Below the pieces are notes generated by a model. It was not told the origin of the DNA, did not search any database, and was given only the letters and a program-made list of their open reading frames with translations. Positions 16,204 through 26,852 of a stretch of 64,000 nt of DNA are shown piece by piece. The DNA is taken from the NCBI GenBank assembly GCA_964572045.1, contig CAZNEI010000005.1, positions 1 through 64,000 of the forward strand. The letters run 5' to 3'. Numbering within the stretch: position 1 is the stretch's first letter; each line of letters starts with the position of its first letter. This stretch comes from CBDCKR01 sp964572045. Lineage in GTDB: Bacteria > Gemmatimonadota > Gemmatimonadetes > Longimicrobiales > Gaopeijiaceae. Made by a program: the position numbers and the translations under genes.

Positions 16204-16914
16204 TCAGTTCGGCGGATCGCGCCGCAGGGCCACATACTCGTCGCCGGGAATCTCCACCCGGAGCACCCGGCCCCGAGCGTCCACCCATATGTCGTGAAAG
16301 GCCCCGCCCAACACGAGCTGGAGCCTCTGCGCACGTAGCTCCTCGTCGCCGATCGCGAGCGCTTCGACCTCCCCGCTCCGCAACACGGCGCGAACTTGGC
16401 TGCCGGGCCTGGGACGCACAACCAGGATCGGTGCGTCCCCGGGCCTCTGGTGCGGTGTGAGGAAGAAGTAGTGATGGGCGAGCATGTGATCGAGCAGCAC
16501 GGTAGGTGTTCCGGGGAGGGCTCGGCGGTAGATGCGTTCCTCGACGGCCTCCTCCGACGTCGTCTCCGCGACGATCCGGTCGCCCCGCCACTGGAGGAAC
16601 ACCTGCAGGGCTCCCGGCCCCGACACCTTCGCCTGATAGGCGTCAAGCGACATTCGACGGCCGAGCGTGGCCAAGGCGGACTCAACGATCCGCTCGCCGC
16701 CCTCCACCTCGAGCTCAAGGCTCCCCTGGGCGATGACCTGGGCGTTGTCCGCTAGACCCGCGCGCCCGATGCGGAACGTCTCCATTCCGACCGTCCTTCC
16801 GGCGATGCTCACCACGAACGATCCCTCGTCGAGCAGGACGGCCTGCGCGTAGACGCGCTTCGGCGGGAGCGGCGAGGCGGCCGCCAACAGAAGGATCGCC
16901 GAGAGGATGCGCAT
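16204..16914 (-). CDS. Exported protein of unknown function
   Basis: About 236 residues with a clear Sec signal peptide (MRILSAILLLAAASPLPPKRVYA, cleavage near residue 23 after AYA-like sequence). The mature part is beta-rich with no domain I can name. Features include VSIAGRTVGMETFRIGR near the N-terminus and HDIWVDARGRVLRVEIPGDEYVALRRD at the end. This layout resembles periplasmic proteins of the DUF3108/DUF6134 kind, a weak comparison. The ATG at 16914 gives the better signal peptide; a GTG at 16923 would add three residues. Divergent from the large kinase gene at 17055, so the 140-nt gap should hold promoters for both. Confidence 0.7.
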   Translation of the reverse strand: MRILSAILLLAAASPLPPKRVYAQAVLLDEGSFVVSIAGRTVGMETFRIGRAGLADNAQVIAQGSLELEVEGGERIVESALATLGRRMSLDAYQAKVSGPGALQVFLQWRGDRIVAETTSEEAVEERIYRRALPGTPTVLLDHMLAHHYFFLTPHQRPGDAPILVVRPRPGSQVRAVLRSGEVEALAIGDEELRAQRLQLVLGGAFHDIWVDARGRVLRVEIPGDEYVALRRDPPN

Positions 16915-17054
16915 GCCTCGCACTACACCGGGTCGCCCGGCGCGGTTCGGTTGCCCGGCTCCGGGCCTCCTGCCCGGGCGTATCGGCCCGGCAGCGCAGC
17001 CGTCACGTTCCGGGCGCGCGCGAACCTCCGGCGATCATCGGTGGTTCAAGTCTC

Positions 17055-20000
17055 ATGAGCGCGCCGAACGATCCGTCGAATCCGATGCTCCACTCCGGTC
17101 CCTGGCCCGCGCTCGGTCGCATGGGGCTGTGGATCGGCGTTCTCGGACTCGCGGCGTGGACGCGCTGGCCCTGGGTGGGCTGGCTTGCCTTCTCCGCCGT
17201 CTCCGCCTTCGCCGCCCTCACCGTCCGACCGAAGCGGGGAGCGGCTCGCGCGGTCGCCGGCCTCGTCGTCCTCGCCGCCATCGTCGCCGCCTCCTACGGC
17301 CACTGGGTGAGCCGACGGGTCTCGCTCGACTTCGACGCATACTGGGAGGCGCGCGACGCCCGAGCCGAGGCCGCGCTGGGCGACAGGCTGGGCCGCCTGC
17401 TGGACAGCGGCAACGACGCGGTCCGGCGTATCGGAGATCTCTGGGCGAGCGGACCGGACGTCGACCTGCTGGAGGGCCTCCGTGACGTGCGGCGCCGAAC
17501 CGGCATGGCCGCCGCCGCAATCCGCGCGCCCGACGGTCGCTTCTTGGTCTGGGACGGCACGCACCGGGGGGCCGTGCCCCCCGAGCTCAGCGGCGGGACC
17601 CTCGGGTACCTCTACCGCGATCGTCCGCTGTTCAGCTACCTGTATTTCACCGGCCCGATTCCCGGAGGCGGATCGGCGATGGCGGCCGCTCTCGTCAAGG
17701 CCAACCTGCCCCGCAGTATCGAGTCCGATCCGGGCGACTTCGTCACCTCCTTCCGCGAGGGAGTCGGCGAGGGACTCCGGATCCTCGGCCCCTCCCGGGC
17801 GGGAGAGGACGACGTGCTCGGCCTCCCCTGGGACGGCGAGCCGCTCTTCAGCGTCTCCATCGTCCGCCCCACTCAGGAGCAGCGGCTGCTGGACGTGCAC
17901 ACCTTCTGGTCGAGGATCGTCGGAGCCCTGGCGGTCGTCGCGTGGCTGCTCCTCGCCACAACGGCCGGAGCGGGGAAGGGAGATCGGGCGGCGGCGGCTC
18001 TCACACCGCTCGGCCTCGCGTTTCTGATCCCCGTGGGCGGGATGATGGGGTCGCTGATCCCGATCTACACCGCGGCCGATTTCACCCTTCCGGGGCCTCT
18101 GCCTGTGACCTTCGAGCGCGTACTCCTCCTCACGGTCGCCGGCGCCGTCGTGGTGGCCGCCCACCCTCCGCCCTCCGCCCGTCTCGGGCCCCTCGCCACA
18201 GGGCTGGCCGTGCTCGTCGCGTTTCCGCTCGCGTCGGAGCTGCTGGTGAGGGGGGCGGGACTCACGCTCCTGTCGGGAGGCGAGGGGAAGTGGATCGTGT
18301 ACCAGCTCGGCGTCGCGCTTGTGCTCACGCTGCTCTGCCTCGGCGCCTTCCGGCTCGGAGAGCGGGCCCGACGGCCTCCTCGCGCGGCCCTCGTCCTCGC
18401 GGGGGCGCTGGGGCTTGCCCTGGGCCTCTTGGCTGCGGGTGCGGCGTGGACGAGGCTCCAAGGCGTCCTGCCGGCGCCGAGTACGGCCGCATGGGTGCTT
18501 CCCGCCGCGCTGGCCGGCTATGGGCTCTCGGGCGTGCGGGGCTGGCGCAGGATCTGGACGGCTTGGGGATCGGCTGCGGTGCTCGGGGCCTCTGCCGCCC
18601 TCGTCGTCGCCTGGAGCGCGCGCGTCGAGTCCAGGATGGACTTCGCCGAGCTTCAGCTCGGCCGGCTCGGGACCCCGCCCGACGCCGGTCTCGAGGAGCT
18701 CCTGTACCGGTTCGCGGACGCGGCCGATTCGCTGGACGCCGAAGGTGCAGGCCCTGCGGAGCTTGTCTACGAGAGCTGGGTGAGCAGCGGGCTCGCGGAG
18801 GAGGGTTCAGGCGTGTGGCTGACGCTCTGGAGCCCGGACGGACTCCCGGAATTCGAGATCGCGGTTGGCGTCGAGGGGGAGAGGCCGGAGCGGGCCGGAG
18901 ACTCCTCGGAAGCGGCGGGCCAGGCTGTGGCGCCGTTCGTGCGCCGCCTCGCGGAAGCGGACGCGAACTACGTGGTGCAGGTTCCCCTGAGCCGCGGCCG
19001 CGCGCTGACCGGGGTGGTTCCCCCGCGCCTGGAGTTGCCCAGCACGACCCCGCTCGGCGCGGTCTTCGGGGGGCTGACCGCGCCGACCGAGAGCCCGCTC
19101 ACCCTGGTGCCCATCCTCCAAGGAGATGAGGCCGGCCCGGAGAATCAAGTCGCGTGGGCCCGCACCGAGGACGGCTGGGAAGCGCGGCAGAGCGTCGCGT
19201 ATCCGGACGGGGGATTCGACGCCCAGTACACCGTGGGGCTGGCCGGCCCGCTGCAGGCGAGCGCGCGCGGAGGCCTGCTGATCCTGGGCGACGTCGCCCT
19301 CATCCTGGTCCTCTGGGCGCTCGGGCGGTTCATCCTCGTGGGTCGGCGCCCGGCGGTGCGAAGCTGGAAGAACCCGCTCGCCTCGTTCCGGACCCGGGTG
19401 ACGTTGGCCCTCTTCGCCTTCTTCGTCCTTTCTGCGGCACTCTTCGGCAGCCTCGCGTTCCGCACGCTCTCGGACGCGACGGTTCGAGCGGCTGCGGCGA
19501 TCGCCGCCCGCATCGCGGCCGACGCTGCGGCCTTCTACTACGAAGCGGGCCGCTCGATGGCCCTGCTGTCGAGCCGGGTAGGCGCCGACCTGCTCGAGTA
19601 TAGGGCGGGCGAACTGCGGGGCGGGTCGGTCGACGAAGCCGTGGAGATGGGCCTCTACGACGGATGGATTCCCTACGAGGTGAACCAGAAGCTCGAGAGT
19701 CGCCAGGAGCTTCTCGAGACGGCTCTCGGGAGCCTCGGCCGGCGGCAATACCTGATGGCGTTCCGGCGGCTGCCGGACGGAGACGTCGTAGCTACGCAGG
19801 TGCCGTTGCAGGCCGGTGCCACGGCCCTACGGCAGAGGGAGGTCGCCGAACTGGTCGCGTTCGTAGTCCTCTTGGGCGCCGGACTCTCGCTCGGCCTCGC
19901 GATGCTCGCGGGGCGGACTCTGACCTCTCCGATCCGCACGCTGCAGGTTGCCTCGGAGAGAGTCGGAGACGGCAACCTAGCGGTGCGGCTTCCCGAGGCG

Positions 20001-21140
20001 CGTGCCGACGAGTTCGGGGCGGTCTTCCGGGCCTTCAACCGGATGGTCCTTCGCATCAGCCGGGCCCGCCACGATCTGGTGCGCACGACTCGTCGGACCC
20101 AGGCTATCGTCGACGAGGCGGCCACTGGTGTCGTCGCCCTTGACCCGGCCGCCAGCGTCACGCTCGTCAACCCGCGGGCCCAGACCGTGCTCGGAGGTCT
20201 GGTCGAGGTCGGCACGCCGCTCCCCCGGCTCGAAGGCACGCGAGGCGAGCTGGTGGAGTGGATGGAGCAGCGCCTTCGGGACGGGCTCCGGGAGGCGGCC
20301 TCCGAGTTCCAGGTCGGCGAGCGGCGCATACGAGTGCGCTCGCGCGAGATCTCGCGGCAGGGACCGGGCGGCGTAGTGCTCTCGATCGAGGACGTGACGG
20401 ATGAGCTTCGCACGGAGCGGATCCTGGCGTGGGGCGAGATGGCCCGTCAGGTCGCGCACGAGGTCAAGAATCCGCTCACGCCCATCAAGCTGAGCGTCCA
20501 GCACATCCGCCGCGCGTGGCGGGATCGCCGCGGGGACTTCGAGCCGATCCTGGATCGCAACGTCGGAGCGATCCTCGGCGAGATCGATCGCCTCGCCGAG
20601 ATCGCGAGCGGGTTCTCGCGCTTCGGGGCCCCGGCAGCGGCCGGCGAGGCCCCCTTGGAGCCCGTCGACGTCGGCTCCGTGGCGCAGGAGGTCCTGACGC
20701 TCTACCGGGTGGGCGAGGAGGGAGGCGTCCGCTTCGAGTCGAGGGTGTCCGACGGCCTTCCGCCCGTGAGCGCCCGGCACACGGAGCTCAAGGAGGTCCT
20801 CGTGAACCTCCTGGAGAACGCGCGGGTCGCGATCAAGGGCGCCGGCAGCGTCGTCATCGAGGCCGAGTCAGGGCCGGGCGAGGTAGAGGTTCGAGTGCGC
20901 GACGACGGAGTCGGCATCCCCTCGGACGTGCTCGCGCGCGTCTTCGAGCCACAGTTTAGCACCCGCTCGGCCGGCACCGGACTCGGCCTGGCGATCGTCC
21001 AGAAGCTGGTCCGGTCCTGGGGCGGTGAGGTGACGGCCGACAGCCGTCGTGGAGAGGGCACCGTGATCTGCGTGCGGATGATGCCTTGGGGGGAGTCCCA
21101 CGACCAAACTGGCGACGGAGCAGGGGATTCAGCACTATAG
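17055..21140 (+). CDS. Very large NtrY-like sensor histidine kinase
   Basis: 1361 residues. About 12 transmembrane helices alternate with three extracytoplasmic parts: roughly 85-285, 530-740 and 815-935. A HAMP-like linker follows (about 960-1010, LTSPIRTLQVASERVGDGNLAVRL), then a PAS-type domain (about 1025-1120). The dimerisation/phosphoacceptor domain has His1135 in RQVAHEVKNPLTPIK. The HATPase carries N box LVNLLENARVAIKG, G1 DDGVGIP, the VFEPQFST F-box and GTGLGLAI. The HEVKNPLTPIK block is characteristic of NtrY, which is normally about 750 residues, so this protein is nearly twice as long. No response regulator is adjacent; an NtrC-family regulator at 26853 is a plausible partner. The start has only a weak ribosome site. 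Confidence 0.88.
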   Translation: MSAPNDPSNPMLHSGPWPALGRMGLWIGVLGLAAWTRWPWVGWLAFSAVSAFAALTVRPKRGAARAVAGLVVLAAIVAASYGHWVSRRVSLDFDAYWEARDARAEAALGDRLGRLLDSGNDAVRRIGDLWASGPDVDLLEGLRDVRRRTGMAAAAIRAPDGRFLVWDGTHRGAVPPELSGGTLGYLYRDRPLFSYLYFTGPIPGGGSAMAAALVKANLPRSIESDPGDFVTSFREGVGEGLRILGPSRAGEDDVLGLPWDGEPLFSVSIVRPTQEQRLLDVHTFWSRIVGALAVVAWLLLATTAGAGKGDRAAAALTPLGLAFLIPVGGMMGSLIPIYTAADFTLPGPLPVTFERVLLLTVAGAVVVAAHPPPSARLGPLATGLAVLVAFPLASELLVRGAGLTLLSGGEGKWIVYQLGVALVLTLLCLGAFRLGERARRPPRAALVLAGALGLALGLLAAGAAWTRLQGVLPAPSTAAWVLPAALAGYGLSGVRGWRRIWTAWGSAAVLGASAALVVAWSARVESRMDFAELQLGRLGTPPDAGLEELLYRFADAADSLDAEGAGPAELVYESWVSSGLAEEGSGVWLTLWSPDGLPEFEIAVGVEGERPERAGDSSEAAGQAVAPFVRRLAEADANYVVQVPLSRGRALTGVVPPRLELPSTTPLGAVFGGLTAPTESPLTLVPILQGDEAGPENQVAWARTEDGWEARQSVAYPDGGFDAQYTVGLAGPLQASARGGLLILGDVALILVLWALGRFILVGRRPAVRSWKNPLASFRTRVTLALFAFFVLSAALFGSLAFRTLSDATVRAAAAIAARIAADAAAFYYEAGRSMALLSSRVGADLLEYRAGELRGGSVDEAVEMGLYDGWIPYEVNQKLESRQELLETALGSLGRRQYLMAFRRLPDGDVVATQVPLQAGATALRQREVAELVAFVVLLGAGLSLGLAMLAGRTLTSPIRTLQVASERVGDGNLAVRLPEARADEFGAVFRAFNRMVLRISRARHDLVRTTRRTQAIVDEAATGVVALDPAASVTLVNPRAQTVLGGLVEVGTPLPRLEGTRGELVEWMEQRLRDGLREAASEFQVGERRIRVRSREISRQGPGGVVLSIEDVTDELRTERILAWGEMARQVAHEVKNPLTPIKLSVQHIRRAWRDRRGDFEPILDRNVGAILGEIDRLAEIASGFSRFGAPAAAGEAPLEPVDVGSVAQEVLTLYRVGEEGGVRFESRVSDGLPPVSARHTELKEVLVNLLENARVAIKGAGSVVIEAESGPGEVEVRVRDDGVGIPSDVLARVFEPQFSTRSAGTGLGLAIVQKLVRSWGGEVTADSRRGEGTVICVRMMPWGESHDQTGDGAGDSAL

Positions 21141-21185
21141 AACTCCCTTCAAGGCATTCGTCGACCTCGTCTTTGGAGGACCGTA

Positions 21186-21788
21186 ATGGATTCTGTCGCA
21201 GAGCGGAAAGGGAGCCCGACATCGACGCCTGCGAGGTCGTCCGTCCGCCCGTCCGGCGACCGCCAGCTCGAGAAGTGGCTCCACAGGCAACGCGACTTCC
21301 TCTCGCGTTACTGGTTCGACGAGGTGTGTCATCGCGGGAGTCTCGCGCCCGAGTTCGAGCCGATCCTGAGGCGTTTTCTCGAGGTCTTGACCGCGATGGT
21401 TCCAGAGGCCGTCGGGAGCCATCAGGCGCACGTGGCCCCGCTCTGGAGGGAGGCGGCGGAACTCTACGGCTCTATGGGGGCCCAGCGGGGATTGGCGGCC
21501 GGGGACATCGTCGAGGAGTTCCAGATCCTGAGGGAGGCCGTGATTCGTCTGTTCTTCCGCGCACCGCCTGCCCGCCCGGGAGGCGCGTTCTCGCTCTCCG
21601 ACGCACTCCGTCTCAACCGCTTCCTCGACGCAGGTGTCACGCACGCGAGCATCGGGCACACCGACGCCCTGTTCTTCGCCCTCCTCCAGGGGAGCGGGGT
21701 TCCCAAGGTGCCGACCGCCGAGTTGGTAACCGATGTGGAGGAGCAGCTCCGGAACATCAAGGAGGAGCTGTCGCTCCCCCGTCGCTGA
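21186..21788 (+). CDS. RsbRD-like sensory protein
   Basis: 200 residues. After a disordered N-terminus (1-25) comes an all-helical domain (about 30-180) resembling the N-terminal RsbRD/globin-fold domain of stress-signalling proteins. Examples of the pattern are QRDFLSRYWFDEVC, GAQRGLAAGDIVEEFQILREAVIRLFF and the closing VEEQLRNIKEEL. In that family the domain usually precedes a STAS or kinase domain; here it stands alone. The ATG is preceded by GGAGG, 46 nt after the large kinase gene, so it is probably in the same operon and may tune that kinase. Domain assignment is by pattern only. Confidence 0.6.
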   Translation: MDSVAERKGSPTSTPARSSVRPSGDRQLEKWLHRQRDFLSRYWFDEVCHRGSLAPEFEPILRRFLEVLTAMVPEAVGSHQAHVAPLWREAAELYGSMGAQRGLAAGDIVEEFQILREAVIRLFFRAPPARPGGAFSLSDALRLNRFLDAGVTHASIGHTDALFFALLQGSGVPKVPTAELVTDVEEQLRNIKEELSLPRR

Positions 21789-21812
21789 TGCCGCTCGATC
21801 GCCCGTGACCTC

Positions 21813-21833
21813 GCCTCGTCGTCATGACGAGGC
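21813..21833. terminator. Terminator-like hairpin
   Basis: GCCTCGTC (21813-21820), loop GTCAT, GACGAGGC (21826-21833): eight perfect base pairs, 25 nt after the stop of the RsbRD-like gene. No T-run follows, so it may be a Rho-type or mRNA-stabilising end. Confidence 0.4.
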
Positions 21834-22054
21834 TCACTCCGGCCGCCAGGGGGGCGTGCGGGCTACACATGTCCCCTGAAGCGTTCCGCCGGTAGGGACA
21901 CCGAGTCGTGGACCGGGTCGCGAACTGCCTGGGGGACTTTGGCTTCTCAAGGCCGCCGCGAGGGTGGCGGGGAAGGCCGGTGCAGCTCGCCGGGCCTAGA
22001 CGGCCCGCGGTCGCTCCGCGAGGTGAAGGCCAGCCTCGACCCCGCGACTCGGCC

Positions 22055-22067
22055 GGGGGGGGGGGGG
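22055..22067 (+). repeat. Homopolymer of 13 G
   Basis: Uninterrupted G tract about 40 nt beyond the pntB stop codon (pntB is on the minus strand), outside coding sequence. Length in the real genome may differ, as such tracts are error-prone in sequencing. Confidence 0.8.
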
Positions 22068-22104
22068 AGCGCTCCCGCGCTTGGGGGCCCGAGCGCCCTT
22101 GCGC

Positions 22105-23508
<1,404 letters not shown>

Positions 23509-23532
23509 CGGTGTGCTCCTTGGAGTGGGCGT

Positions 23533-23811
23533 CTATTGCTTCTTGAACATCTGAAGCATGCGATCGGTGACCATGAAGCCCCCCACCACGTTGATCATGG
23601 CCATGACGATGGCGCCGATCCCGAGAATCTCTGAGAGTCCCGAATCGACCCGCGCCGAGACGACCAGGGCGCCGACGATGGCGATGCCCGAGATGGCGTT
23701 GGCTCCCGACATCAGCGGAGTGTGCAGCGTCGGGGGCACCTTGCTGATCAGTTCCCGGCCGGCCACGGCGGCCAGGACGAAGACGTAGAGTCCTATGAGC
23801 ATCTCACCCAT
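23533..23811 (-). CDS. pntAB: NAD(P) transhydrogenase alpha subunit, membrane part
   Basis: 92 residues with three transmembrane helices (about 3-20, 38-57, 64-80), matching domain II-alpha, which in E. coli is fused to the C-terminus of PntA. KVPPTLHTPLMSGANAISGI is the conserved loop. The split arrangement pntAA-pntAB-pntB is known from Rhodospirillum and many other bacteria. It lies between the nucleotide-binding alpha gene (85 nt away) and pntB (24 nt), all on the minus strand. Confidence 0.92.
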   Translation of the reverse strand: MGEMLIGLYVFVLAAVAGRELISKVPPTLHTPLMSGANAISGIAIVGALVVSARVDSGLSEILGIGAIVMAMINVVGGFMVTDRMLQMFKKQ

Positions 23812-23896
23812 CGGGGCCTCCTGTGCGATGTGCTGAAAGTGCCGGGTGGGCCGGGCGTTCGGCCGATCGGGCTCGCTCCTTGTCGACCCGAGCCCA

Positions 23897-25027
23897 TCAA
23901 GACCCGAGACGCTCCCTCGTGGGGCCGTGCCGCACCTCGCCCCCGTGCGTCACGCACGTGGCGGTCAAGACTTCGTCGTCGAAGTCCAACGACAGGGCAC
24001 CGTCGCTCACAAGCTCCTTGAGGAGCGTCGCGACGTTCTTGGCGAACATCTGGCTCGCGTGCACGGGGATGTCGGCGGGCAGGTTGGACGGTCCCATGAT
24101 CTTCACCCCGTTGTGCACGACGGTCTCGCCCTCGCACGTAAGCGCGCAGTTGCCGCCCGAGGAAGCGGCCAAGTCGACGATCACCGACCCGGGCCGCATC
24201 GAGTCGACCATGGCTTCGGTGATGAGCTCGGGCGCGGGACGGCCCGGAATCTGGGCCGTCGTCACGACAAGGTCGGCGCTGGCGATGTGTTGGGCGATGA
24301 GCTCGAGTTCACGCTTGTGCTGCTCTTCGCTCATCTCCTTCGCGTAGCCGCCCTCGCCCTCGGCCGCCAGCTCGTGCTCGGTCTCGAGAAACGAGGCGCC
24401 CAGGCTCTCGATTTGCTCCTTGACCTCGGGGCGAACGTCGAACGCCTCCACCTTGGCACCCAGGCGCCGCGCCGTCGCGATCGCCTGCAGCCCGGCCACG
24501 CCAGCGCCCAGAATCAACGCCTTGCCCGGTCGGATAGTGCCCGCGGCGGTCATGAGCATGGGAAGAAACTTGCCCAGGGCGTCGGCCCCGAGAAGCACGG
24601 CCTTGTAGCCCGCGACCGTGGCCTGCGAGGAGAGCACGTCCATGCTCTGGGCGCGGGTGATGCGGGGGATCAGCTCGAGTGCAAACGCGGTCACGCCCGC
24701 CTTCGCCAGACGCCCGATCAGCTCCGGATCGGTGAGGGGCGACAGCAGAGAGATGAGCACCGCCTCCTCGGGGAGCTTCTCGATCTCCTCATCGGTCGGA
24801 GCCTGGACCTTCAGCACGACCTCTGCCCCCCGCAGGGCCGCTGCGGCGTTCGGGGCCACGTCGGCTCCCGCGTTCCGGTACTCCGCGTCTGCAAAGTGCG
24901 ACCCAAGCCCGGCACCCGAAGCGACGGTGACGTCGCACCCGATCTTGGCCAGCTCACCTACGGTCGACGGAATCAGCGCAACACGGCTCTCTCCGAGTGC
25001 GGACTCCCCGAGGACTGCAACCTTCAT
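23897..25027 (-). CDS. pntAA: NAD(P) transhydrogenase alpha subunit, NAD-binding part
   Basis: 376-residue soluble domain I of the transhydrogenase, related to alanine dehydrogenase. The N-terminus reads MKVAVLGESALGESRVALIP; the NAD-binding fold has GAGVAGLQAIATARRLGA near 170-190. The mobile-loop region and the MVDSMRPGSVIVDLA block are present. GGGAG precedes the ATG. It is the first gene of the operon. Upstream (25028-25109) a TACACT element could serve as -10 without an obvious -35 box; the IS110 remnant begins at about 25110, so the promoter region may have been reshaped by that insertion. Confidence 0.94.
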   Translation of the reverse strand: MKVAVLGESALGESRVALIPSTVGELAKIGCDVTVASGAGLGSHFADAEYRNAGADVAPNAAAALRGAEVVLKVQAPTDEEIEKLPEEAVLISLLSPLTDPELIGRLAKAGVTAFALELIPRITRAQSMDVLSSQATVAGYKAVLLGADALGKFLPMLMTAAGTIRPGKALILGAGVAGLQAIATARRLGAKVEAFDVRPEVKEQIESLGASFLETEHELAAEGEGGYAKEMSEEQHKRELELIAQHIASADLVVTTAQIPGRPAPELITEAMVDSMRPGSVIVDLAASSGGNCALTCEGETVVHNGVKIMGPSNLPADIPVHASQMFAKNVATLLKELVSDGALSLDFDDEVLTATCVTHGGEVRHGPTRERLGS

Positions 25028-25109
25028 CGAGCGCTCCCGCCGTGGGTGCTAGTTCGAAGTGTAGCATGACAATCTACCATCTCCCCGGGTGGGGTGGTAC
25101 GGGTAGCCG

Positions 25110-25345
25110 TATCCAACGACAAGTGAGTATCCATGTCAGAGTTGATGGCCCTTTTTCTCGGAGCGACCGGACTCGCAGGGTTCTTCGCCACGCCTCCGCT
25201 TCGACGCTCCCTCGTCCTCGGCCCCGTCATCCGTGACCGCTCGCGACCGGGCAGGGTGTCGCCGGGAGGGCGGGGCAGGAGTATTCCTGTGCCAGACGTG
25301 CCGCCCAGATGCGATCCTGCTCCACTAGCGTTTCGTTGAGGCCGT
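25110..25345 (-). mobile_element. Degenerate IS110-family right end (inverted second copy)
   Basis: Read on the minus strand this matches the element end at the left of the window. It translates to TLVEQDRIW and then YSCPAL, compared with TLVQQDRIW and YSCPAF in the first copy. Next come a stop, the same ~110 nt of non-coding sequence, and finally TTGTCGTTGGATA (25110-25122). About 33 nt present in the first copy (near 417-450) are missing, between short CTCAC/CTCAT repeats, so this copy looks deleted. No transposase body precedes it: sequence upstream of 25345 is unrelated, and 25346-25595 shows no gene. Confidence 0.65.
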
Positions 25346-25595
25346 CGAAGGTTGTTCGGGCTCGGCCGTCCCGGTAGCTTTTCCCCGCAACGCTCCGCCC
25401 GTGGAGGCTTGCCCGGGCAGGAGTGGGACTCACCCTCTCGCGTACGCCCGTTGGCCACCTGCGCGGGGCAGACGGGCCGTGGGAGCGGGGCGAGGATGCC
25501 TTGGCCGAGCCCTCGGTCGCGAGAAGGGCGAACCCCGCTCCGGGGGCGCGCGAGCCATCGTCCGTCGACCGTAACGAGAGGTGTAGCCGGCAGTC

Positions 25596-26156
25596 ATGCG
25601 TCTCTTCTTGGCACTGAACTTGCCCAAGGGGGAGAAGGGCCGAATCCATCACGCGGCTCGAGCGCTCCGCGAGTCGGAGCTTCCGGTGCGCTGGGTGGAG
25701 CCCTCGAAGTTTCACATCACCCTGAAGTTCCTTGGCGATCTGTCGGAGGATCGGATCGAGGCCGTGGAGGAGGCGGTCGGTCGGGTCGCCGCCGCCGCGG
25801 GCCCGCTCGACCTCTCGCTCGGAGGGTTCGGGGCATTCCCGACGCTGCGCCGCCCCCGGGTGATCTGGATCAAGGTCGCGGCGACGCCCGCGCTTCGCCG
25901 CTTGAGGGAGGACCTCGACGGGGAGCTGACCGCCTGTGGATTCGAGCGCGAGACCAGGGTCTTCCACCCTCATGTGACCTTGGGAAGGGCGGCGGGCCGC
26001 AATGGAGCGGGAGCGTTCCGCGGCCTCGACAAGATCGCGTCGGGCCTCACCTACGAGGGCCGGATCGCCGTCGGGAGGCTCGACCTCATGCGAAGTGAAC
26101 TGTCGAGGGCCGGCGCCCGCTACACGGTACACCAGAGCTGCCGTCTGGAGGGGTGA
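25596..26156 (+). CDS. thpR: RNA 2',3'-cyclic phosphodiesterase
   Basis: 186-residue member of the 2H phosphoesterase family (formerly '2'-5' RNA ligase', LigT). Both catalytic HxTx motifs are present: HITL at 40-43 and HVTL at 126-129, in the usual contexts PSKFHITLKFLGDL and FHPHVTLGR. Family members open 2',3'-cyclic phosphates of RNA; some also join tRNA halves in vitro. GAGAGG lies upstream of the ATG. The next gene starts 3 nt after its stop. The conserved R/W residues of the N-terminus (LFLALNLP) fix the start. Confidence 0.9.
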   Translation: MRLFLALNLPKGEKGRIHHAARALRESELPVRWVEPSKFHITLKFLGDLSEDRIEAVEEAVGRVAAAAGPLDLSLGGFGAFPTLRRPRVIWIKVAATPALRRLREDLDGELTACGFERETRVFHPHVTLGRAAGRNGAGAFRGLDKIASGLTYEGRIAVGRLDLMRSELSRAGARYTVHQSCRLEG

Positions 26157-26159
26157 GCG

Positions 26160-26828
26160 ATGCCGGGAAGCGGCTGCCTGACGAGTTGCGTGAGCAAGAT
26201 CGTGTTGGTGGTCCTCCTCCTGGCCGCTGCCGTGGCGGGATGGAAATGGGGGCCGATCGTCTTCCCCCAGGTTCTCACCTGGCTCTCAGGGGCGGAGGAG
26301 GCCGTTCAGGAGGCCGCCGGGCCGTCTCCCGAGCTCGCGGCGGCCACGGTCGATCGCTTCGAGGCCCTGCGACGGGGCGAGGGCGGGACGGAGCTGGCGC
26401 TCAGCTCGGCCGAGATCGAGTCCGTGCTCCTCTATTCGATCCCCGACATCGTCCCCGACGGAATCAGTGAGCCGAGGGTGCAGATCGCCGACGGCGTGCT
26501 TACCCTGACGGCCCGTGTCGCGGTCGATGCCTTCCCGAGGCTTCCCGACCTCGACCCTCTGCTGGGCTTCCTCCCTGACACCATCGACGTGGCGGTCGAG
26601 GGGACCCTCGTGCCGCTCGAGGAGGAACGCCGGGAGGCCCTGGTGGTTCACGGTGTGAGGACCGCCCTCGTCCCGCTTCCTGATCGCGTGATTCCCGAGG
26701 TCCTGGTAGCGTTGGGACGAGAAGACGCGGCCGCCCTCGCGGAGGACGCCATCGCCGTCCCGCTCCCCAGCGGGCTCCGGACCGCCTACGTCCTTCGTGA
26801 CAGCCTGGTGCTCGTGAGCAACCGCTGA
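26160..26828 (+). CDS. Membrane-anchored protein of unknown function
   Basis: 222 residues. One N-terminal transmembrane segment (about 13-30, IVLVVLLLAAAVAGWKWG), then an extracytoplasmic part. That part consists mainly of alternating beta strands with repeated 'LxLxxxEIxSVLLY' and 'VQIADGVLTLTARV' patterns. This resembles lipid-binding LmeA/DUF2993-type proteins, a weak comparison only. Many acidic residues, no cysteine cluster. Coupled to thpR by 3-nt spacing and 24 nt before the NtrC-family regulator, so the three are probably one operon. Confidence 0.7.
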   Translation: MPGSGCLTSCVSKIVLVVLLLAAAVAGWKWGPIVFPQVLTWLSGAEEAVQEAAGPSPELAAATVDRFEALRRGEGGTELALSSAEIESVLLYSIPDIVPDGISEPRVQIADGVLTLTARVAVDAFPRLPDLDPLLGFLPDTIDVAVEGTLVPLEEERREALVVHGVRTALVPLPDRVIPEVLVALGREDAAALAEDAIAVPLPSGLRTAYVLRDSLVLVSNR

Positions 26829-26852
26829 GCGACACGACAAGCCGAACCGCCC

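Larger units (their letters stand above)
21789..22104. other. 316-nt gap between convergent genes
   Basis: No gene seen. It contains an 8-bp perfect hairpin at 21813-21833 and a run of 13 G at 22055-22067. Confidence 0.5.

Noticed and set aside
25346..25595. Protein frames between the IS110 remnant and thpR
   Set aside because: Several frames are open on both strands but are Arg/Pro/Ser-rich and unconserved in appearance; the sequence does not match the transposase body either.
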